Shown in pieces: positions 41,385 to 51,195 of a stretch of 64,000 bases of DNA (positions within the stretch are counted from its first letter, which is position 1; every line of letters starts with the position of its first letter). This stretch comes from Clostridia bacterium (lineage in GTDB: Bacteria > Bacillota > Clostridia > Oscillospirales > Acutalibacteraceae): NCBI GenBank assembly GCA_017399175.1, contig JAFQEE010000023.1:1-64000 (forward strand), in the 5' to 3' direction. Below the pieces are notes generated by a model. That model had not been told where the DNA came from. It saw nothing but the letters and a program-made list of their open reading frames with translations, and made no database searches. The translations under genes and the position numbers were made by a program.

Positions 41385-42239
41385 TTATTTCTCCCAGTTG
41401 ATTTTTAAATCATTGATTGCAAGTCCGTTTTGTGTTGGATACCACTTGTCACCAAGTTTAATATCGCTTTCTTTTGCATCAACATTGATTGTAAGAAGAC
41501 TTGTGCAGTTATAGAATGCATATACATCAATCTGCTTGATTGTGTCAGGAATATTGATTTCGCTGATTCCCGAGCAATATCCGAAAGCATCCTTACCGAT
41601 AAATTCAACTTTTTGTGAAAGTGTAAGTTCAGTGATTGAACCGCAACGGAAAAACGCCTTTTCTTCAATGCGTTTTACGCTGTCAGGAATAACAACCTTT
41701 GTAATTTTACCACATTTATAAAATGCTTTTGTACTAATTGTTTCAACTCCGTCAGGAATTGTGTACTGTGAAATCTGAATATCATTTCCGTTAGCATCTT
41801 TTGTGTCCTGTAAGTCTTTTGCAAGAGGGTAGAAAAGAAGTGTTTTCATATCCTTTGTGAAAAGAACACCGTCAACATCACAGAAATTTTCATTTTCTTT
41901 ACTAACTGTAATTTCTGTAACATGCTGATTGTTTTCAAGCGCCCAAGTACCGATTTCTTTGACATTTTTACCGATGGAAATTTTATTGACATATTCAAGG
42001 TTTACAACGGAAAAATCAGCAATTTTAGTAACAGGAACACCTTCGACCTCATCGGGGATAACAATTTCCGTAATTGTTGCCTTGTTTGGTACAGTAATTA
42101 CTGTTGCTTCGCCGTTTTCAATGTCATACTCAATCTCCTCACTTTCAATACCAATAAAGGTACCAAGTGAATCACATCCTGTAAATAATAAACAAATGCA
42201 AAGAAGAAGTGCTGCAATTTTAATTATGTTCTTTTTCAT
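41385..42239 (-). CDS. Leucine-rich-repeat (BspA-like) lipoprotein
   Basis: 284 residues. A lipobox signal peptide (LLLCICLLFTGC) is followed by repeats of the BspA type (IPDSVKRIEEKAFFRCGSI, IPDTIKQIDVYAFYNCTSL, and others). It is expected to be anchored to the outer face of the membrane; such proteins are abundant in gut Clostridia. Its start is next to the transporter's stop. Confidence 0.88.
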   Translation of the reverse strand: MKKNIIKIAALLLCICLLFTGCDSLGTFIGIESEEIEYDIENGEATVITVPNKATITEIVIPDEVEGVPVTKIADFSVVNLEYVNKISIGKNVKEIGTWALENNQHVTEITVSKENENFCDVDGVLFTKDMKTLLFYPLAKDLQDTKDANGNDIQISQYTIPDGVETISTKAFYKCGKITKVVIPDSVKRIEEKAFFRCGSITELTLSQKVEFIGKDAFGYCSGISEINIPDTIKQIDVYAFYNCTSLLTINVDAKESDIKLGDKWYPTQNGLAINDLKINWEK

Positions 42240-42240
42240 A

Positions 42241-43914
42241 TTAAACTACCTCACTTTCTACTGTATCCTGTTCTTCTATTTCACGAAGTCTTGCCTGTAA
42301 TTCTGCAACACACATATCGTGTTTTTCTCTTGTAAGGTCATAGAAGAAGAACGGAATTACCATAAGGATAGTACTGATAATTGTTGCCCATGTGTAGATA
42401 TTGAATACGCTGTTAAGGATTGCCTGGTCAAAAAGCACATCCCAGTCAGATGTGAATCCGACTTTTGCGAGAAGTCCGGGAATAATAAAACCAAGAACTG
42501 CGTTAACCGGATTTAAGAACCAACTAAATACACCTGCCATAGAGTCAGCGCGTTCACCGTATTTCCATTGGTGATAGTCCTGAATATCAGCACCAAGACC
42601 AATGTTGATACCGTCAACAACAGGTTGGAATGTGTTTCTTAGGAACATAGCACCGATAAACACATAAACATTCTCAATTCTTACAGCAAACAGCATAAGA
42701 ACAATTGTGAGAAGTGAAATTCCCCTGAATGCAATAAGAATATTTCTCTTCTGGAATTTCTTTGTAAGAATAGGGCAGAGGATATTACCAAATGTCATAC
42801 CAACAACAACCACATTCGCTGCAACACCGTAAAGTGCTTCCATTCTGAGAGAATAAATGAACCAGAATTGAAGAAGACCACCAACCAATGCTGACCATTG
42901 ACCTAAAATTGTGGAAATATTTGTAATCCACAAATATTTGTTTTTAAGAACATTTTTAGCACCGTTAAAAAATGTAACTTTTTTGCGTTTATCACCTGAT
43001 GCTTCAATAACGCGTTCTTTACAATGAATAGCGGCAAAGGAAACAAAAACACCTATAAAGCCAAAAATAGGAACAAAGATTTTGTAAGTGTTAATGTTAA
43101 GATATCCGCCTGTTGACTGAATAAGCATAGGGAAGAAAAGGCTGATAATAGATGGGAAAAGTCCCGTAATAATAGGAACGATAGAGTGAAGTTTTTGTCT
43201 TTCCTGTGAGTTTGGTGTCATAAATGTAACAAGACCGTTAACACCGACATAAGCATTATAGAAAAAGTTCATAAAAGTGAAAGCACCGTGAAGGATAATG
43301 AGCTTGTAAACACTTGGAAGTCCCTGAATAGGTAAGAATGGAATTATTGACATAATTATTGCGGAAGGAATACCGCAAAGAAGAATAAACGGTTTAAGTC
43401 TTCCGTATTTTGCACAGAACTTTTTGCGTATTGCCCATGTTGTGTAGTTGGTTATACCACTTATAAAAAGGATGTTTGCTACAATCTGTGGAGTTCCTAA
43501 CATAAAGTCGAGAGCATCCATAGGTACGAAATAAAGCAGCAAGCCTATAACCATTTCACCCGAATAGCAAACGTGAGCAAACCTTCTCATCTTTGGAGAA
43601 AGCTCACCGTGGTTCTCATAAATAAGAACACTAATTGGGTTCATAAACATAAACAGATAGCCAATAATTGTACTTATCACGTTAACAAGCTGGAACTGCA
43701 TATTACTCAGTCCCATAATAGAACCGCAAAAATATGATGCCGAAAAAGAAAGCATACCGGATGCAGTTAAAAAGATGTAAGAACCTGCTTGTGTTGCAGT
43801 GTATGCGCAGAATTCTTTTAAAGAAACATATTCACCCTCATTTGGTGTGTTCCAATGGTCTTTAACATAGCCGGGTAATTCTTTTACCTTGCCGATGATT
43901 TCATTTTTTGTCAT
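42241..43914 (-). CDS. GPH/MFS-type sugar-cation symporter
   Basis: 557 residues with about 12 transmembrane helices, an N-terminal cytoplasmic stretch (VKDHWNTPNEGEYVS) and the GPH-type WKYGERADSMAGVFSW segment near 430. Glycoside-pentoside-hexuronide symporters import sugars with H+ or Na+. It lies downstream of the fucose operon in the same direction but across a 580-bp repeat-bearing gap, so L-fucose as substrate is only a possibility. Confidence 0.8.
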   Translation of the reverse strand: MTKNEIIGKVKELPGYVKDHWNTPNEGEYVSLKEFCAYTATQAGSYIFLTASGMLSFSASYFCGSIMGLSNMQFQLVNVISTIIGYLFMFMNPISVLIYENHGELSPKMRRFAHVCYSGEMVIGLLLYFVPMDALDFMLGTPQIVANILFISGITNYTTWAIRKKFCAKYGRLKPFILLCGIPSAIIMSIIPFLPIQGLPSVYKLIILHGAFTFMNFFYNAYVGVNGLVTFMTPNSQERQKLHSIVPIITGLFPSIISLFFPMLIQSTGGYLNINTYKIFVPIFGFIGVFVSFAAIHCKERVIEASGDKRKKVTFFNGAKNVLKNKYLWITNISTILGQWSALVGGLLQFWFIYSLRMEALYGVAANVVVVGMTFGNILCPILTKKFQKRNILIAFRGISLLTIVLMLFAVRIENVYVFIGAMFLRNTFQPVVDGINIGLGADIQDYHQWKYGERADSMAGVFSWFLNPVNAVLGFIIPGLLAKVGFTSDWDVLFDQAILNSVFNIYTWATIISTILMVIPFFFYDLTREKHDMCVAELQARLREIEEQDTVESEVV

Positions 43915-43954
43915 TAAACCATCCCTTTCTGAAACTAATCAATTTATTATACAA

Positions 43955-44030
43955 TACTTTTCCAACAAAATAAAGTGGATAAGTAAAAAAACAACTTTTT
44001 CGTCAAAGTGATTATAATAAGTTCACTTTA
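43955..44030 (-). promoter_or_regulatory. Control region of the symporter gene
   Basis: A TATAAT is present on the minus strand near 43950 with only a weak -35. Upstream, AAAGTGA and TCACTTT (44004-44028) form an inverted repeat that could be an operator. Promoter assignment is tentative. Confidence 0.4.
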
Positions 44031-44065
44031 TCTGTTACAAATGACGAAAAAAGTCCTTTTAAATA

Positions 44066-44433
44066 ATAATTATAAATTATAATTTATCGGGGTGATTTGT
44101 TCACGCGTAGTGGCAGGCTTCCACGCCTGCATCCGCTCCCTCCTTGAGGGAGATGTTGAACGAAGTGAAACTGAGGGAGTTACTCCCCCAGTCACTCGCA
44201 AAGCTCGTGACAGCCCATTACTCGCCTGCCGGCTCGGTCGGTGCTTCTGCTTCGCAGAGGTGTCAACTGGACACCCGCACCCGTGCCCTCCCGAACTTTT
44301 AATATGCACTTACGGGCGAGCACAGAGACTCGCCCCTACATTCCAACCATATTGGTTTTATTTTATAATCGCGTCGCAGACCCTCAATTCTGCATTCAGC
44401 ATTTTGCATTCTGCATTTACATCGGCAAACTCC
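44066..44433 (-). repeat. Host intergenic mosaic repeat, left copy
   Basis: GC-rich, non-coding, with palindromic modules (GGCAGGC..GCCTGC at 44112-44130; CTCCCTCCTTGAGGGAG at 44136-44152). Read on the minus strand, it starts GGAGTTTGCCGATGTAAATG and ends CCCCGATAAATTATAATTTA, matching the element at 48924-49100. It accounts for most of the gene-free 43915-44494. Confidence 0.75.
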
Positions 44434-44494
44434 TATTTGTATAATTGCTTTTGTCAAAAAAGGGATGCCTTATGACATCCCTTAAAGCCGATAT

Positions 44495-45859
44495 TTAATT
44501 TTTACTAAATGAATTCTTGATTAATTCTCTTGCTTTTGTTAAGTCAAGGTCTTTATCAAGATACATTAACTGTACCATAATATTTCCTGCTGCAGTAGCC
44601 TCAACAGGACCTGCAATTACCTTTTTACCTGTAATCTTTTCAGTAAGTGAATTAAGGTAAGTATCCTTACATCCGCCACCAACAATATTGATTACATCAA
44701 CCTGCTTGTTACTGATTTCCTCAATAACTTTAACAGCATCATTATAAGCTTTTGCAAGTGAATGATAAACACAGTTAATAACATCACCAACTGGTAATTC
44801 AGGTTTACCTAAATAATTCCTGATTGCTTCAATCATACTTTCAGGGGCTAAAAAGTCCTCGGCATTAGGATTGACACATTCGGTGAAATCACTTTCCATA
44901 GCCATTTCCATCATTTCGTCGTATGTATATTTTTTATCGAGATTTTTACGGATACTCTGTAAAAGCCACATACCCATAATGTTTTCGAGGAAACGGTAGC
45001 GATGTTCTATTCCGCCTTCGTTTGTAAAGCCTGAATTCATAGCCTTTTCGCAAGTGACAGGTTCTGAATTTTCAGTACCGATAAGACTCCATGTGCCTGA
45101 TGAAATGTAAATTCCATTATCACCAACTGAACAAGCAGCAACAGCAGATGCAGTATCGTGTGATGCGCAGAGAATGACCGTTGTATCAAAACCGATTTCA
45201 GCCTTAGTTTCGTCAGTTAATGTTCCTACAACAGTACCGGGAAGTGAAAGGGGAGAGAAGATTTTTTTATCTATTCCCAAATTTTCGAGAATTTCTTCAT
45301 CTCTCTCAAATGTTGTTGTATTTACAAGTCCACCTGTTGTTGTAAGAGTGTATTCATTTCTGATTTTGCCTGTCAGTTTGAATGAAAAATATTCAGGCAT
45401 CATAAGAAAATACTCTGCTTTGTCGAGTTTGCCACTCTTTTTGTCACAGTACAACTGATAAATTGAGTTGTAATTAGTAGCCTGAATTCCTGTACGCTCA
45501 TAAAGTTCTTTTCTTGGAATAATCTTGTCAATTTCTTCAGGAATAACTAAAGTTCTTGAGTCACGATAAGAAACAGCAGGCATTATTTCCTTTTTGTCCT
45601 TGTCAAGAAGAACATAGTCAACACCCCAAGTGTCAATGGCAACCGTTTCAGGGTGAATTCCACGACGATTACACTCTTTAAGACCATTTTTGATTTCTTC
45701 AAAAAGTTTTTCGATATCCCAACAGAGTGTACCGTCAACATCAATAATTCCGTTGTCAAAACGGTAGATTTCCTGAAGTTTTAACTTTCCGTCTTCAATA
45801 TAGCCTAAAATGTGACGACCACTTGAAGCACCCATATCAATAGCCAAACAGTATTTCAT
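44495..45859 (-). CDS. fucK: L-fuculokinase (rhamnulokinase-like FGGY kinase)
   Basis: 454 residues. N-terminal ATP-binding DMGASSGRHILG, the FGGY-kinase segment AIDTWGVDYVLLDK, ISSGTWSLIG and C-terminal IVGGGCKD. It phosphorylates L-fuculose to L-fuculose 1-phosphate in the cytoplasm. The sequence looks closest to RhaB/FucK-like kinases; the operon context with FucI and FucA indicates fuculose. Gap of two bases from fucU. Confidence 0.85.
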   Translation of the reverse strand: MKYCLAIDMGASSGRHILGYIEDGKLKLQEIYRFDNGIIDVDGTLCWDIEKLFEEIKNGLKECNRRGIHPETVAIDTWGVDYVLLDKDKKEIMPAVSYRDSRTLVIPEEIDKIIPRKELYERTGIQATNYNSIYQLYCDKKSGKLDKAEYFLMMPEYFSFKLTGKIRNEYTLTTTGGLVNTTTFERDEEILENLGIDKKIFSPLSLPGTVVGTLTDETKAEIGFDTTVILCASHDTASAVAACSVGDNGIYISSGTWSLIGTENSEPVTCEKAMNSGFTNEGGIEHRYRFLENIMGMWLLQSIRKNLDKKYTYDEMMEMAMESDFTECVNPNAEDFLAPESMIEAIRNYLGKPELPVGDVINCVYHSLAKAYNDAVKVIEEISNKQVDVINIVGGGCKDTYLNSLTEKITGKKVIAGPVEATAAGNIMVQLMYLDKDLDLTKARELIKNSFSKN

Positions 45860-45861
45860 AA

Positions 45862-46296
45862 TTATATAACACCTTTTTGTAAGATGATGTTTGCATAAAG
45901 AGCAGATTCACCTGTAGCAATAATAGCATAACAGTCTTTAGCCTGACGGTAAAACTCAAAGCGTTCATATTCACCGAAAGCATCTGCACCTCTGTCATCG
46001 TGTTTTGCTACGATTTCCTTATATTCGTCCCAGATAGGTGTTTCCACATTGTCACCGGCCATAACCTGCATTAACATAACAGGGGATGGGACATATGTAT
46101 CAAGCGGGAATACTGTGAGAATTGCATCAAGAATGTCAGTAGCACTATGACCGTCAGCACGAAGTACTATTGCGTTTTTACCCATACTTTCACTAGGAAA
46201 GTTAGCATCAGCAATGACAATTCTGTCGCTGTGTCCCATTTCACAAAGGACTTTGAGCATTTCAGGGGACAATATTTTTGGTATATTTTTAAGCAT
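45862..46296 (-). CDS. fucU: L-fucose mutarotase
   Basis: 144 residues of the RbsD/FucU family: MLKNIPKILSPEMLKVLCEMGHSD, then VIADANFPSES and GESALYANIILQKG. It interconverts alpha and beta L-fucose. The start overlaps the fucA stop by one base. Confidence 0.92.
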   Translation of the reverse strand: MLKNIPKILSPEMLKVLCEMGHSDRIVIADANFPSESMGKNAIVLRADGHSATDILDAILTVFPLDTYVPSPVMLMQVMAGDNVETPIWDEYKEIVAKHDDRGADAFGEYERFEFYRQAKDCYAIIATGESALYANIILQKGVI

Positions 46297-46994
46297 TATT
46301 CATCTTCCTTATTATAATGTTTGTATCCGGGGTGCTTGCCTGTAACGCCATAGTAGTTATCTCTTAAATAAAGGAGTTTATCAATTTTTGGCTTTGAAAT
46401 TTCCTGTGCACCGCCGAGTAAGTGTGCAGTAAGAGATATTTTAGCAAACAACTCAAGAGTTTCCATTCTGTAATATGCAGTAATAAGGTCACAACCAATT
46501 GCCAAAGCACCGTGATTCTGTAAAAGCATTACATCGTGTTCAGGAAGATACGGTGCAATAGCTTCAGGCACTTCGTCAGTACTTGGTGTACCAAAAGGAG
46601 TAAGTGGAATTGAACCGATTGCAATAACAGTTTCAATCATTGAATATTCATCAAGACTCTTACCTGCAACTGCATAACCCGTTGCTGTTGGTGGGTGAGC
46701 GTGAACAACTGCACCAACATCTTCTCTTTCCTTGTAACAACGAAGGTGCATTTTTATTTCACTTGATGGCTTGTAAGGTGCACCTTCAAGAACTTCACCT
46801 TGAGCATTGATAATAACAAGTTTTTCAGGTGTGATAAAACTTTTGCTTATTCCTGTAGGTGTTGCCATAAAATTGCCATCTGGTAACCTTACAGAAACAT
46901 TACCGTCATTTGCGGCAACCCAACCGAGTTGCCACATTTTGTGACAGACATCACAAACTTGCTCACGGATTTCCATATATGATAAATTTACCAT
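46296..46994 (-). CDS. fucA: L-fuculose-1-phosphate aldolase
   Basis: 232 residues, class II aldolase/adducin family: GNVSVRLPDGNFMATPTG (substrate loop), HAHPPTATGYA (zinc His), and LLQNHGALAIG. It splits L-fuculose 1-phosphate into DHAP and L-lactaldehyde. Good ribosome site AAGGAG; one-base overlap with fucU. Confidence 0.92.
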   Translation of the reverse strand: MVNLSYMEIREQVCDVCHKMWQLGWVAANDGNVSVRLPDGNFMATPTGISKSFITPEKLVIINAQGEVLEGAPYKPSSEIKMHLRCYKEREDVGAVVHAHPPTATGYAVAGKSLDEYSMIETVIAIGSIPLTPFGTPSTDEVPEAIAPYLPEHDVMLLQNHGALAIGCDLITAYYRMETLELFAKISLTAHLLGGAQEISKPKIDKLLYLRDNYYGVTGKHPGYKHYNKEDE

Positions 46995-47013
46995 TATGTG
47001 TTTTGCTCCTTAA

Positions 47014-48810
47014 TTATTTTTTGAAAAGTGGACCAAAATTCTGACAAGCTCTGTAGTCAGCACTTTCCTTATCCATACCAAATGCATTCCATGCTGCAGG
47101 ACGGAAAATCTTTTCTTCAGGAACATTGTGCATACAAACAGGGATACGAAGCATTGAACAGAGTGTAATAAGGTCAGCACCGATGTGACCGTAAGAGATA
47201 GCACCGTGGTTAGCGCCCCAGTTGTTCATAACATCATAAGCAGTTTTGAATGCACCTTCGCCTGTTGTTCTTGGAGCAAACCAAGTGCAAGGCCACGTGT
47301 AGTCAGTTCTCTTCCAGAGTGTATCAGAAACATCTTCAGGGAGCTGGACTGTCCAACCTTCAGCAATCTGAAGAACAGGGCCAAGACCCTTAACAAGGTT
47401 AAGACGAATCATAGTAGCAGGCATTTCAGCTCTTGTTTCAAATCTTGAAGAATATCCACCACCACGGAAATAGCCAAGGTCAGCATAGTTCCAAGTTGCG
47501 TTTTCCATAATTGCCTTTTGGTCTGCTTCAGTAACTTCATACCAAGGTTTGATTACTGCATTACCATTTTCGTCTTTTGCAGCACCGTTAGCGTCAAGAC
47601 AGCAAGCACCTGAGTTGATAAGGTGAATAATACCGTCACTATCTTTTGCTTTGCCTTCAATATCATAACCTGTAACTCTCTTGATTGCGTCACCGCTCCA
47701 GTATGTACGAACATCGGCAAACATCTGTGCACGGTTTGTAAGAAGTTTCATAAAGAGCATTCCAAGACCATTGAGAACATCATTTTCAGTTGCAAGAATA
47801 TATGGCTCTCTTGCACCGTTCCAGTCAAATGATGTATTGAGCATTGATTCAGGGAAGTCACAGTTAGGATAGAAGTCAGTCCACTGACGCTGTCCCTGGA
47901 AACCTGCAGCAATAGCATTGTGACCAACCATTTCTTCTTCACAACCCTTTGGAAGATTGTCGTTACCATTCATAAGGTCCTTGATAATAACCATCATCTT
48001 AACAACAAATTCCCAGTCTGCATCTTTTTCTTCGCGAGTTTTCTGAAGATTTTCAGGGTTCTTGTCAAAGCCTTCAATACAGTTTTCCTTTGCCCATTTG
48101 AGAGCCTTCTGGAATTCAGCTTCGTCATAAACGCCTTCTGTCATTCGACGGATGATTTCAACCTCGTCAACTGATTCAACACGCATACCAAGGTAATCTT
48201 CAATAAAGTTACAGTCAATGATAGAGCCGCCGATACCCATACAGATTGAACCAATCTGAAGATATGACTTGCCACGCATTGTAGCACAAGCCACAGCAGC
48301 ACGACCAAAACGAAGAAGCTTTTCTTCTACGTCAGCAGGAATTGTTTCATCATCAAGGTCCTGAACATCGTGACCGTAAATGCCGAATGCAGGAAGACCT
48401 TTCTGTGCGTGAGTAGCAAGAACAGATGCAAGGTAAACTGCACCGGGACGCTCTGTACCGTTAAAGCCCCATACTGCCTTGATTGTGTGAGGGTCCATAT
48501 CCATTGTTTCTGCACCATAGCACCAGCAAGGTGTAACAGTAACTGTAATGTCAACACCTTCCTTACGGAATTTGTCAGCACAAGCAGCAGCCTCTGCAAC
48601 TCGACCGATAGTAGTGTCAGCAATAACAACCTTTACAGGTTCACCATTTGAATATTTAAGGTTGTCAGTAAAAAGTTTAGCAGCACGCTTTGCCATGTTC
48701 ATTGTCTGCACTTCAAGTGATTCACGAACACCAAGAACACCGCGTCTGCCGTCGATTGTAGGACGGATACCGATAACAGGATAATCGCCGATAAGTCTGT
48801 TTTTAGCCAT
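47014..48810 (-). CDS. fucI: L-fucose isomerase
   Basis: 598 residues, full family length. [22 protein letters not shown] at the N-terminus (split here by family position), [14 protein letters not shown], and [12 protein letters not shown] are FucI signatures. It isomerises L-fucose to L-fuculose with Mn2+. First gene of the fuc operon, preceded by GGAGAAATTATT. Confidence 0.95.
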   Translation of the reverse strand: MAKNRLIGDYPVIGIRPTIDGRRGVLGVRESLEVQTMNMAKRAAKLFTDNLKYSNGEPVKVVIADTTIGRVAEAAACADKFRKEGVDITVTVTPCWCYGAETMDMDPHTIKAVWGFNGTERPGAVYLASVLATHAQKGLPAFGIYGHDVQDLDDETIPADVEEKLLRFGRAAVACATMRGKSYLQIGSICMGIGGSIIDCNFIEDYLGMRVESVDEVEIIRRMTEGVYDEAEFQKALKWAKENCIEGFDKNPENLQKTREEKDADWEFVVKMMVIIKDLMNGNDNLPKGCEEEMVGHNAIAAGFQGQRQWTDFYPNCDFPESMLNTSFDWNGAREPYILATENDVLNGLGMLFMKLLTNRAQMFADVRTYWSGDAIKRVTGYDIEGKAKDSDGIIHLINSGACCLDANGAAKDENGNAVIKPWYEVTEADQKAIMENATWNYADLGYFRGGGYSSRFETRAEMPATMIRLNLVKGLGPVLQIAEGWTVQLPEDVSDTLWKRTDYTWPCTWFAPRTTGEGAFKTAYDVMNNWGANHGAISYGHIGADLITLCSMLRIPVCMHNVPEEKIFRPAAWNAFGMDKESADYRACQNFGPLFKK

Positions 48811-48875
48811 AATAATTTCTCCTTTAAAAAAGAATGTTTTTTCATCATAGGTAAGTTATAAAACTATACACATTA

Positions 48876-48904
48876 AGTATATCAAATCGTAATTTTCAAG
48901 TCAA
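48876..48904 (-). promoter_or_regulatory. fuc operon promoter
   Basis: Minus-strand TTGACT (48899-48904), 17-bp spacer, TATACT (48876-48881), 65 bases upstream of fucI. Confidence 0.85.
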
Positions 48905-48923
48905 TAAAAAAGAAATGATAAAT

Positions 48924-49100
48924 GGGAGTTTGTCGATGTAAATGCAGAATGCAAAATGCAAAGTGCAAAATGAATGGTCTGCGACGCAATTATAAAAAAT
49001 AACCAATAGGGTCATAAATGTAGGGGCGGATGCCCTTCATCCGCCCCTACGATTCATATCCAAATTAATAATCAAACTCCCCGATAAATTATGATTTAAA
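48924..49100 (+). repeat. Host intergenic mosaic repeat, right copy
   Basis: Same element as 44066-44433, in inverse orientation: GGGAGTTTGTCGATGTAAAT, AATGGTCTGCGACGCAATTA, a perfect hairpin GTAGGGGCGGATG..CATCCGCCCCTAC (49020-49050), and CCCCGATAAATTAT. Non-coding; together with the tRNA-Arg terminator it fills 48905-49179. Confidence 0.8.
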
Positions 49101-49145
49101 CTTCAAATTTAGGGTTCGAATCCCACTAATCTTGAACATAAAATT

Positions 49146-49179
49146 AAAAGAGAGTCTGCAAAAGCAAACTCTCTTTTAA
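49146..49179 (-). terminator. tRNA-Arg terminator
   Basis: AAGAGAGT pairs with ACTCTCTT around an 11-base loop; T-runs lie on both sides, so it may work in both directions. It lies directly after the tRNA CCA. Confidence 0.8.
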
Positions 49180-49256
49180 TGGCACGCCGGAAGGGATTCG
49201 AACCCCCGACCTTTTGGTTCGTAGCCAAACACTCTATCCAGCTGAGCTACCGGCGC
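49180..49256 (-). tRNA. tRNA-Arg (anticodon ACG)
   Basis: Acceptor GCGCCGG/CCGGCGT, anticodon stem TTTGG/CCAAA with loop CTACGAA (ACG, read as ICG after editing), T arm GGGGGTTCGAATCCC, encoded CCA. Confidence 0.93.
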
Positions 49257-49282
49257 ATATGCGGACTTTTTACCGCCCGAAT

Positions 49283-49311
49283 ATAATACCATTACAATGG
49301 TAAAAAGTCAA
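49283..49311 (-). promoter_or_regulatory. tRNA-Arg promoter
   Basis: Minus-strand TTGACT (49306-49311), 17-bp spacer, TATTAT (49283-49288). Confidence 0.8.
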
Positions 49312-49490
49312 CAGTTTTTTGAAATTTCTTAAAATATTTTTCTTTTCATAACAGAATTTGTAAAATATCTCTTTTGTGAGCAGTAAACTTACTTTAACCG
49401 TAAAACTTACCGTATAATTTAAGCGTATTGATTTCCTTACATTACTTTGATATAATCATATCAACAAGTAAGATTTGTGGAGGTGCTTTT

Positions 49491-49820
49491 ATGGATTCGT
49501 ATATCGTTCCAATAATTTTAGGTGCTTTTTGTGTAGTCCTTGGCATTCTTAATACAAAAGGGAATATATCTTCACTCCATTGGTACCATAGACAGCGAGT
49601 TGCCGAAGATGATATAGTTCCTTTCGGCAAAATGGTTGGACTCGGTACAATCATTATTGGTATCTCTTTGGTTGTGTTTGGTGGTTTATCCTTTGCAACA
49701 GAATCGTTAAAAAATGACCTTTTCATGTTAATTGGTACAGTTATTTTGATTGTTGGAATTGTAGTAGGTATTGTTTTAAGTTTTTATGCAATGATAAAAT
49801 ACAACAAAGGCATTTTTTAA
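49491..49820 (+). CDS. DUF3784-like membrane protein (109 aa)
   Basis: Start at 49491 after GTGGAGGTG. Three hydrophobic helices (about 4-20, 48-68, 82-104) and the conserved WYHRQRVAEDDIVPFGKMVG between helices 1 and 2. DUF3784 proteins are common, uncharacterised Firmicutes membrane proteins. Followed by a terminator; it appears monocistronic. Confidence 0.8.
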   Translation: MDSYIVPIILGAFCVVLGILNTKGNISSLHWYHRQRVAEDDIVPFGKMVGLGTIIIGISLVVFGGLSFATESLKNDLFMLIGTVILIVGIVVGIVLSFYAMIKYNKGIF

Positions 49821-49872
49821 TTGTCAAATTCCAATTTATTAAGTTGTTACTAAATTGTTCAATATATATAAT

Positions 49873-49916
49873 AAAGACGAAATAACCCTTGCGGTTGTTT
49901 CGTCTTTATTTTTTTT
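49873..49916 (+). terminator. Terminator after DUF3784 gene
   Basis: AAAGACGAAATAACC pairs with GGTTGTTTCGTCTTT (one mismatch) around CTTGC, followed by a T-rich run. Confidence 0.85.
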
Positions 49917-49941
49917 TATTGGAAAGGGAGTAATGTGCTAA

Positions 49942-51069
49942 TTACGGTTTTAATATTACCTTAATGCATCCGTCCGCTTTGTTGTCAAAAATTGAGTAGC
50001 CCTTGCGACCTTCGTCAAGACTTAAAGTATGAGTTATTATATCAGTTGCGTCAATTTCGCCTTTTTTTATCATATCAATGATTGGCTTAACATAAGTGTG
50101 TGCAGGACATTGTCCCATTTTAAGAGTAATGTTGCGGCTGAAAAAATTGCCTAACGGAAAAGTATTGTATCTACCGCCATAAACTCCCACCATTGCCACA
50201 GTACCGCATTTTCGAACTGCTTCGGACGAAATTTCTATAGCGGATTTTGAGCCTGCCTGAAGCTTTAATGCAGTTTCAAACTTTTCTACTACGGACATTT
50301 TTCCGTCCATTCCAACACAATCAATCACTACATCAGCACCACCGTGAGTAATTTCTTTGATGTGCAAGCCTGTGTTGTCAAATTCTTCAAAATTCAGTGT
50401 TTCAACACCATAACTTGCCGCATGCTTTAAACGGTATTTTACACTGTCAACTGCAATTATTCGCTTTGCACCGAGTAAAATACACCATTTAATTGTTAAT
50501 AAGCCAACGGGTCCACAGCCCAAGACAACAACCGTATCGCCCTTTTTTACCCCTGCAATGTCAACAGCCCAGCGAGAAGTCGGCAAAATATCAGTTGAAA
50601 ATAAAACCTGCTCATCGGTAAGTTCATCAGGTACGGTAACAGGACCTACATTTGCATATGGAACGCGAAGATACTCAGCCTGTCCGCCCGCATATCCGCC
50701 GTAAGCATCGGAATAACCAAATAATCCGCCTGTTTCGCCATTAGGGTTTGAATTGTCGCATTGACTGTATTCACCGTGCTCACAGAAAAAACAATGACCG
50801 CAAGCCACAGGAAACGGAACGACAACTCTGTCACCCTTTTTTACTTTTGTAACAGATTTTCCTGTTTCCTCAACAATACCCATAGTTTCATGACCAAGAA
50901 TGAATCCCGGCTTCATAGCAGGTACTCTGCCATGAATCAAATGCAAATCAGACCCGCAGATTGCTGTTGAGGTCACTTTAACAATTATATCGTCATCAGC
51001 CTGAATAGTCGGGTCAGCGACTTGACCGACTTTGACATTCTTGACACCTTCATATACTATTGCTTTCAT
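49942..51069 (-). CDS. Zinc-dependent alcohol dehydrogenase
   Basis: 375 residues, MDR family. Catalytic zinc site CGSDLH and GHETMG; structural-zinc Cys cluster CGHCFFCEHGEYSQC (about 91-105); NAD-binding VLGCGPVGLL near 180. It resembles formaldehyde/threonine-dehydrogenase-like enzymes; the true substrate is not evident. Monocistronic, separated from the decarboxylase by a terminator. Confidence 0.85.
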   Translation of the reverse strand: MKAIVYEGVKNVKVGQVADPTIQADDDIIVKVTSTAICGSDLHLIHGRVPAMKPGFILGHETMGIVEETGKSVTKVKKGDRVVVPFPVACGHCFFCEHGEYSQCDNSNPNGETGGLFGYSDAYGGYAGGQAEYLRVPYANVGPVTVPDELTDEQVLFSTDILPTSRWAVDIAGVKKGDTVVVLGCGPVGLLTIKWCILLGAKRIIAVDSVKYRLKHAASYGVETLNFEEFDNTGLHIKEITHGGADVVIDCVGMDGKMSVVEKFETALKLQAGSKSAIEISSEAVRKCGTVAMVGVYGGRYNTFPLGNFFSRNITLKMGQCPAHTYVKPIIDMIKKGEIDATDIITHTLSLDEGRKGYSIFDNKADGCIKVILKP

Positions 51070-51152
51070 AATTATTCAACCCTTTCAATACTTATAAATA
51101 GTATTGCCGAAAGAACTCCAACAATTCAAAAGCATTAAAAGGAAAATCCATA

Positions 51153-51195
51153 TAAAAAGAGTGCGAAACTGTTTCGTTAATTTCGCACTCTCGTT
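51153..51195 (-). terminator. Terminator after the decarboxylase gene
   Basis: GAGTGCGAAA pairs with TTTCGCACTC, with T-runs on both sides; likely ends the SCIFF-maturase-decarboxylase transcript. Confidence 0.85.

Noticed and set aside
44092-44475. 127-codon frame in the 44-kb intergenic repeat
   Set aside because: Follows palindromic GC-rich repeat modules, has no ribosome site and no family; repeat DNA explains it.
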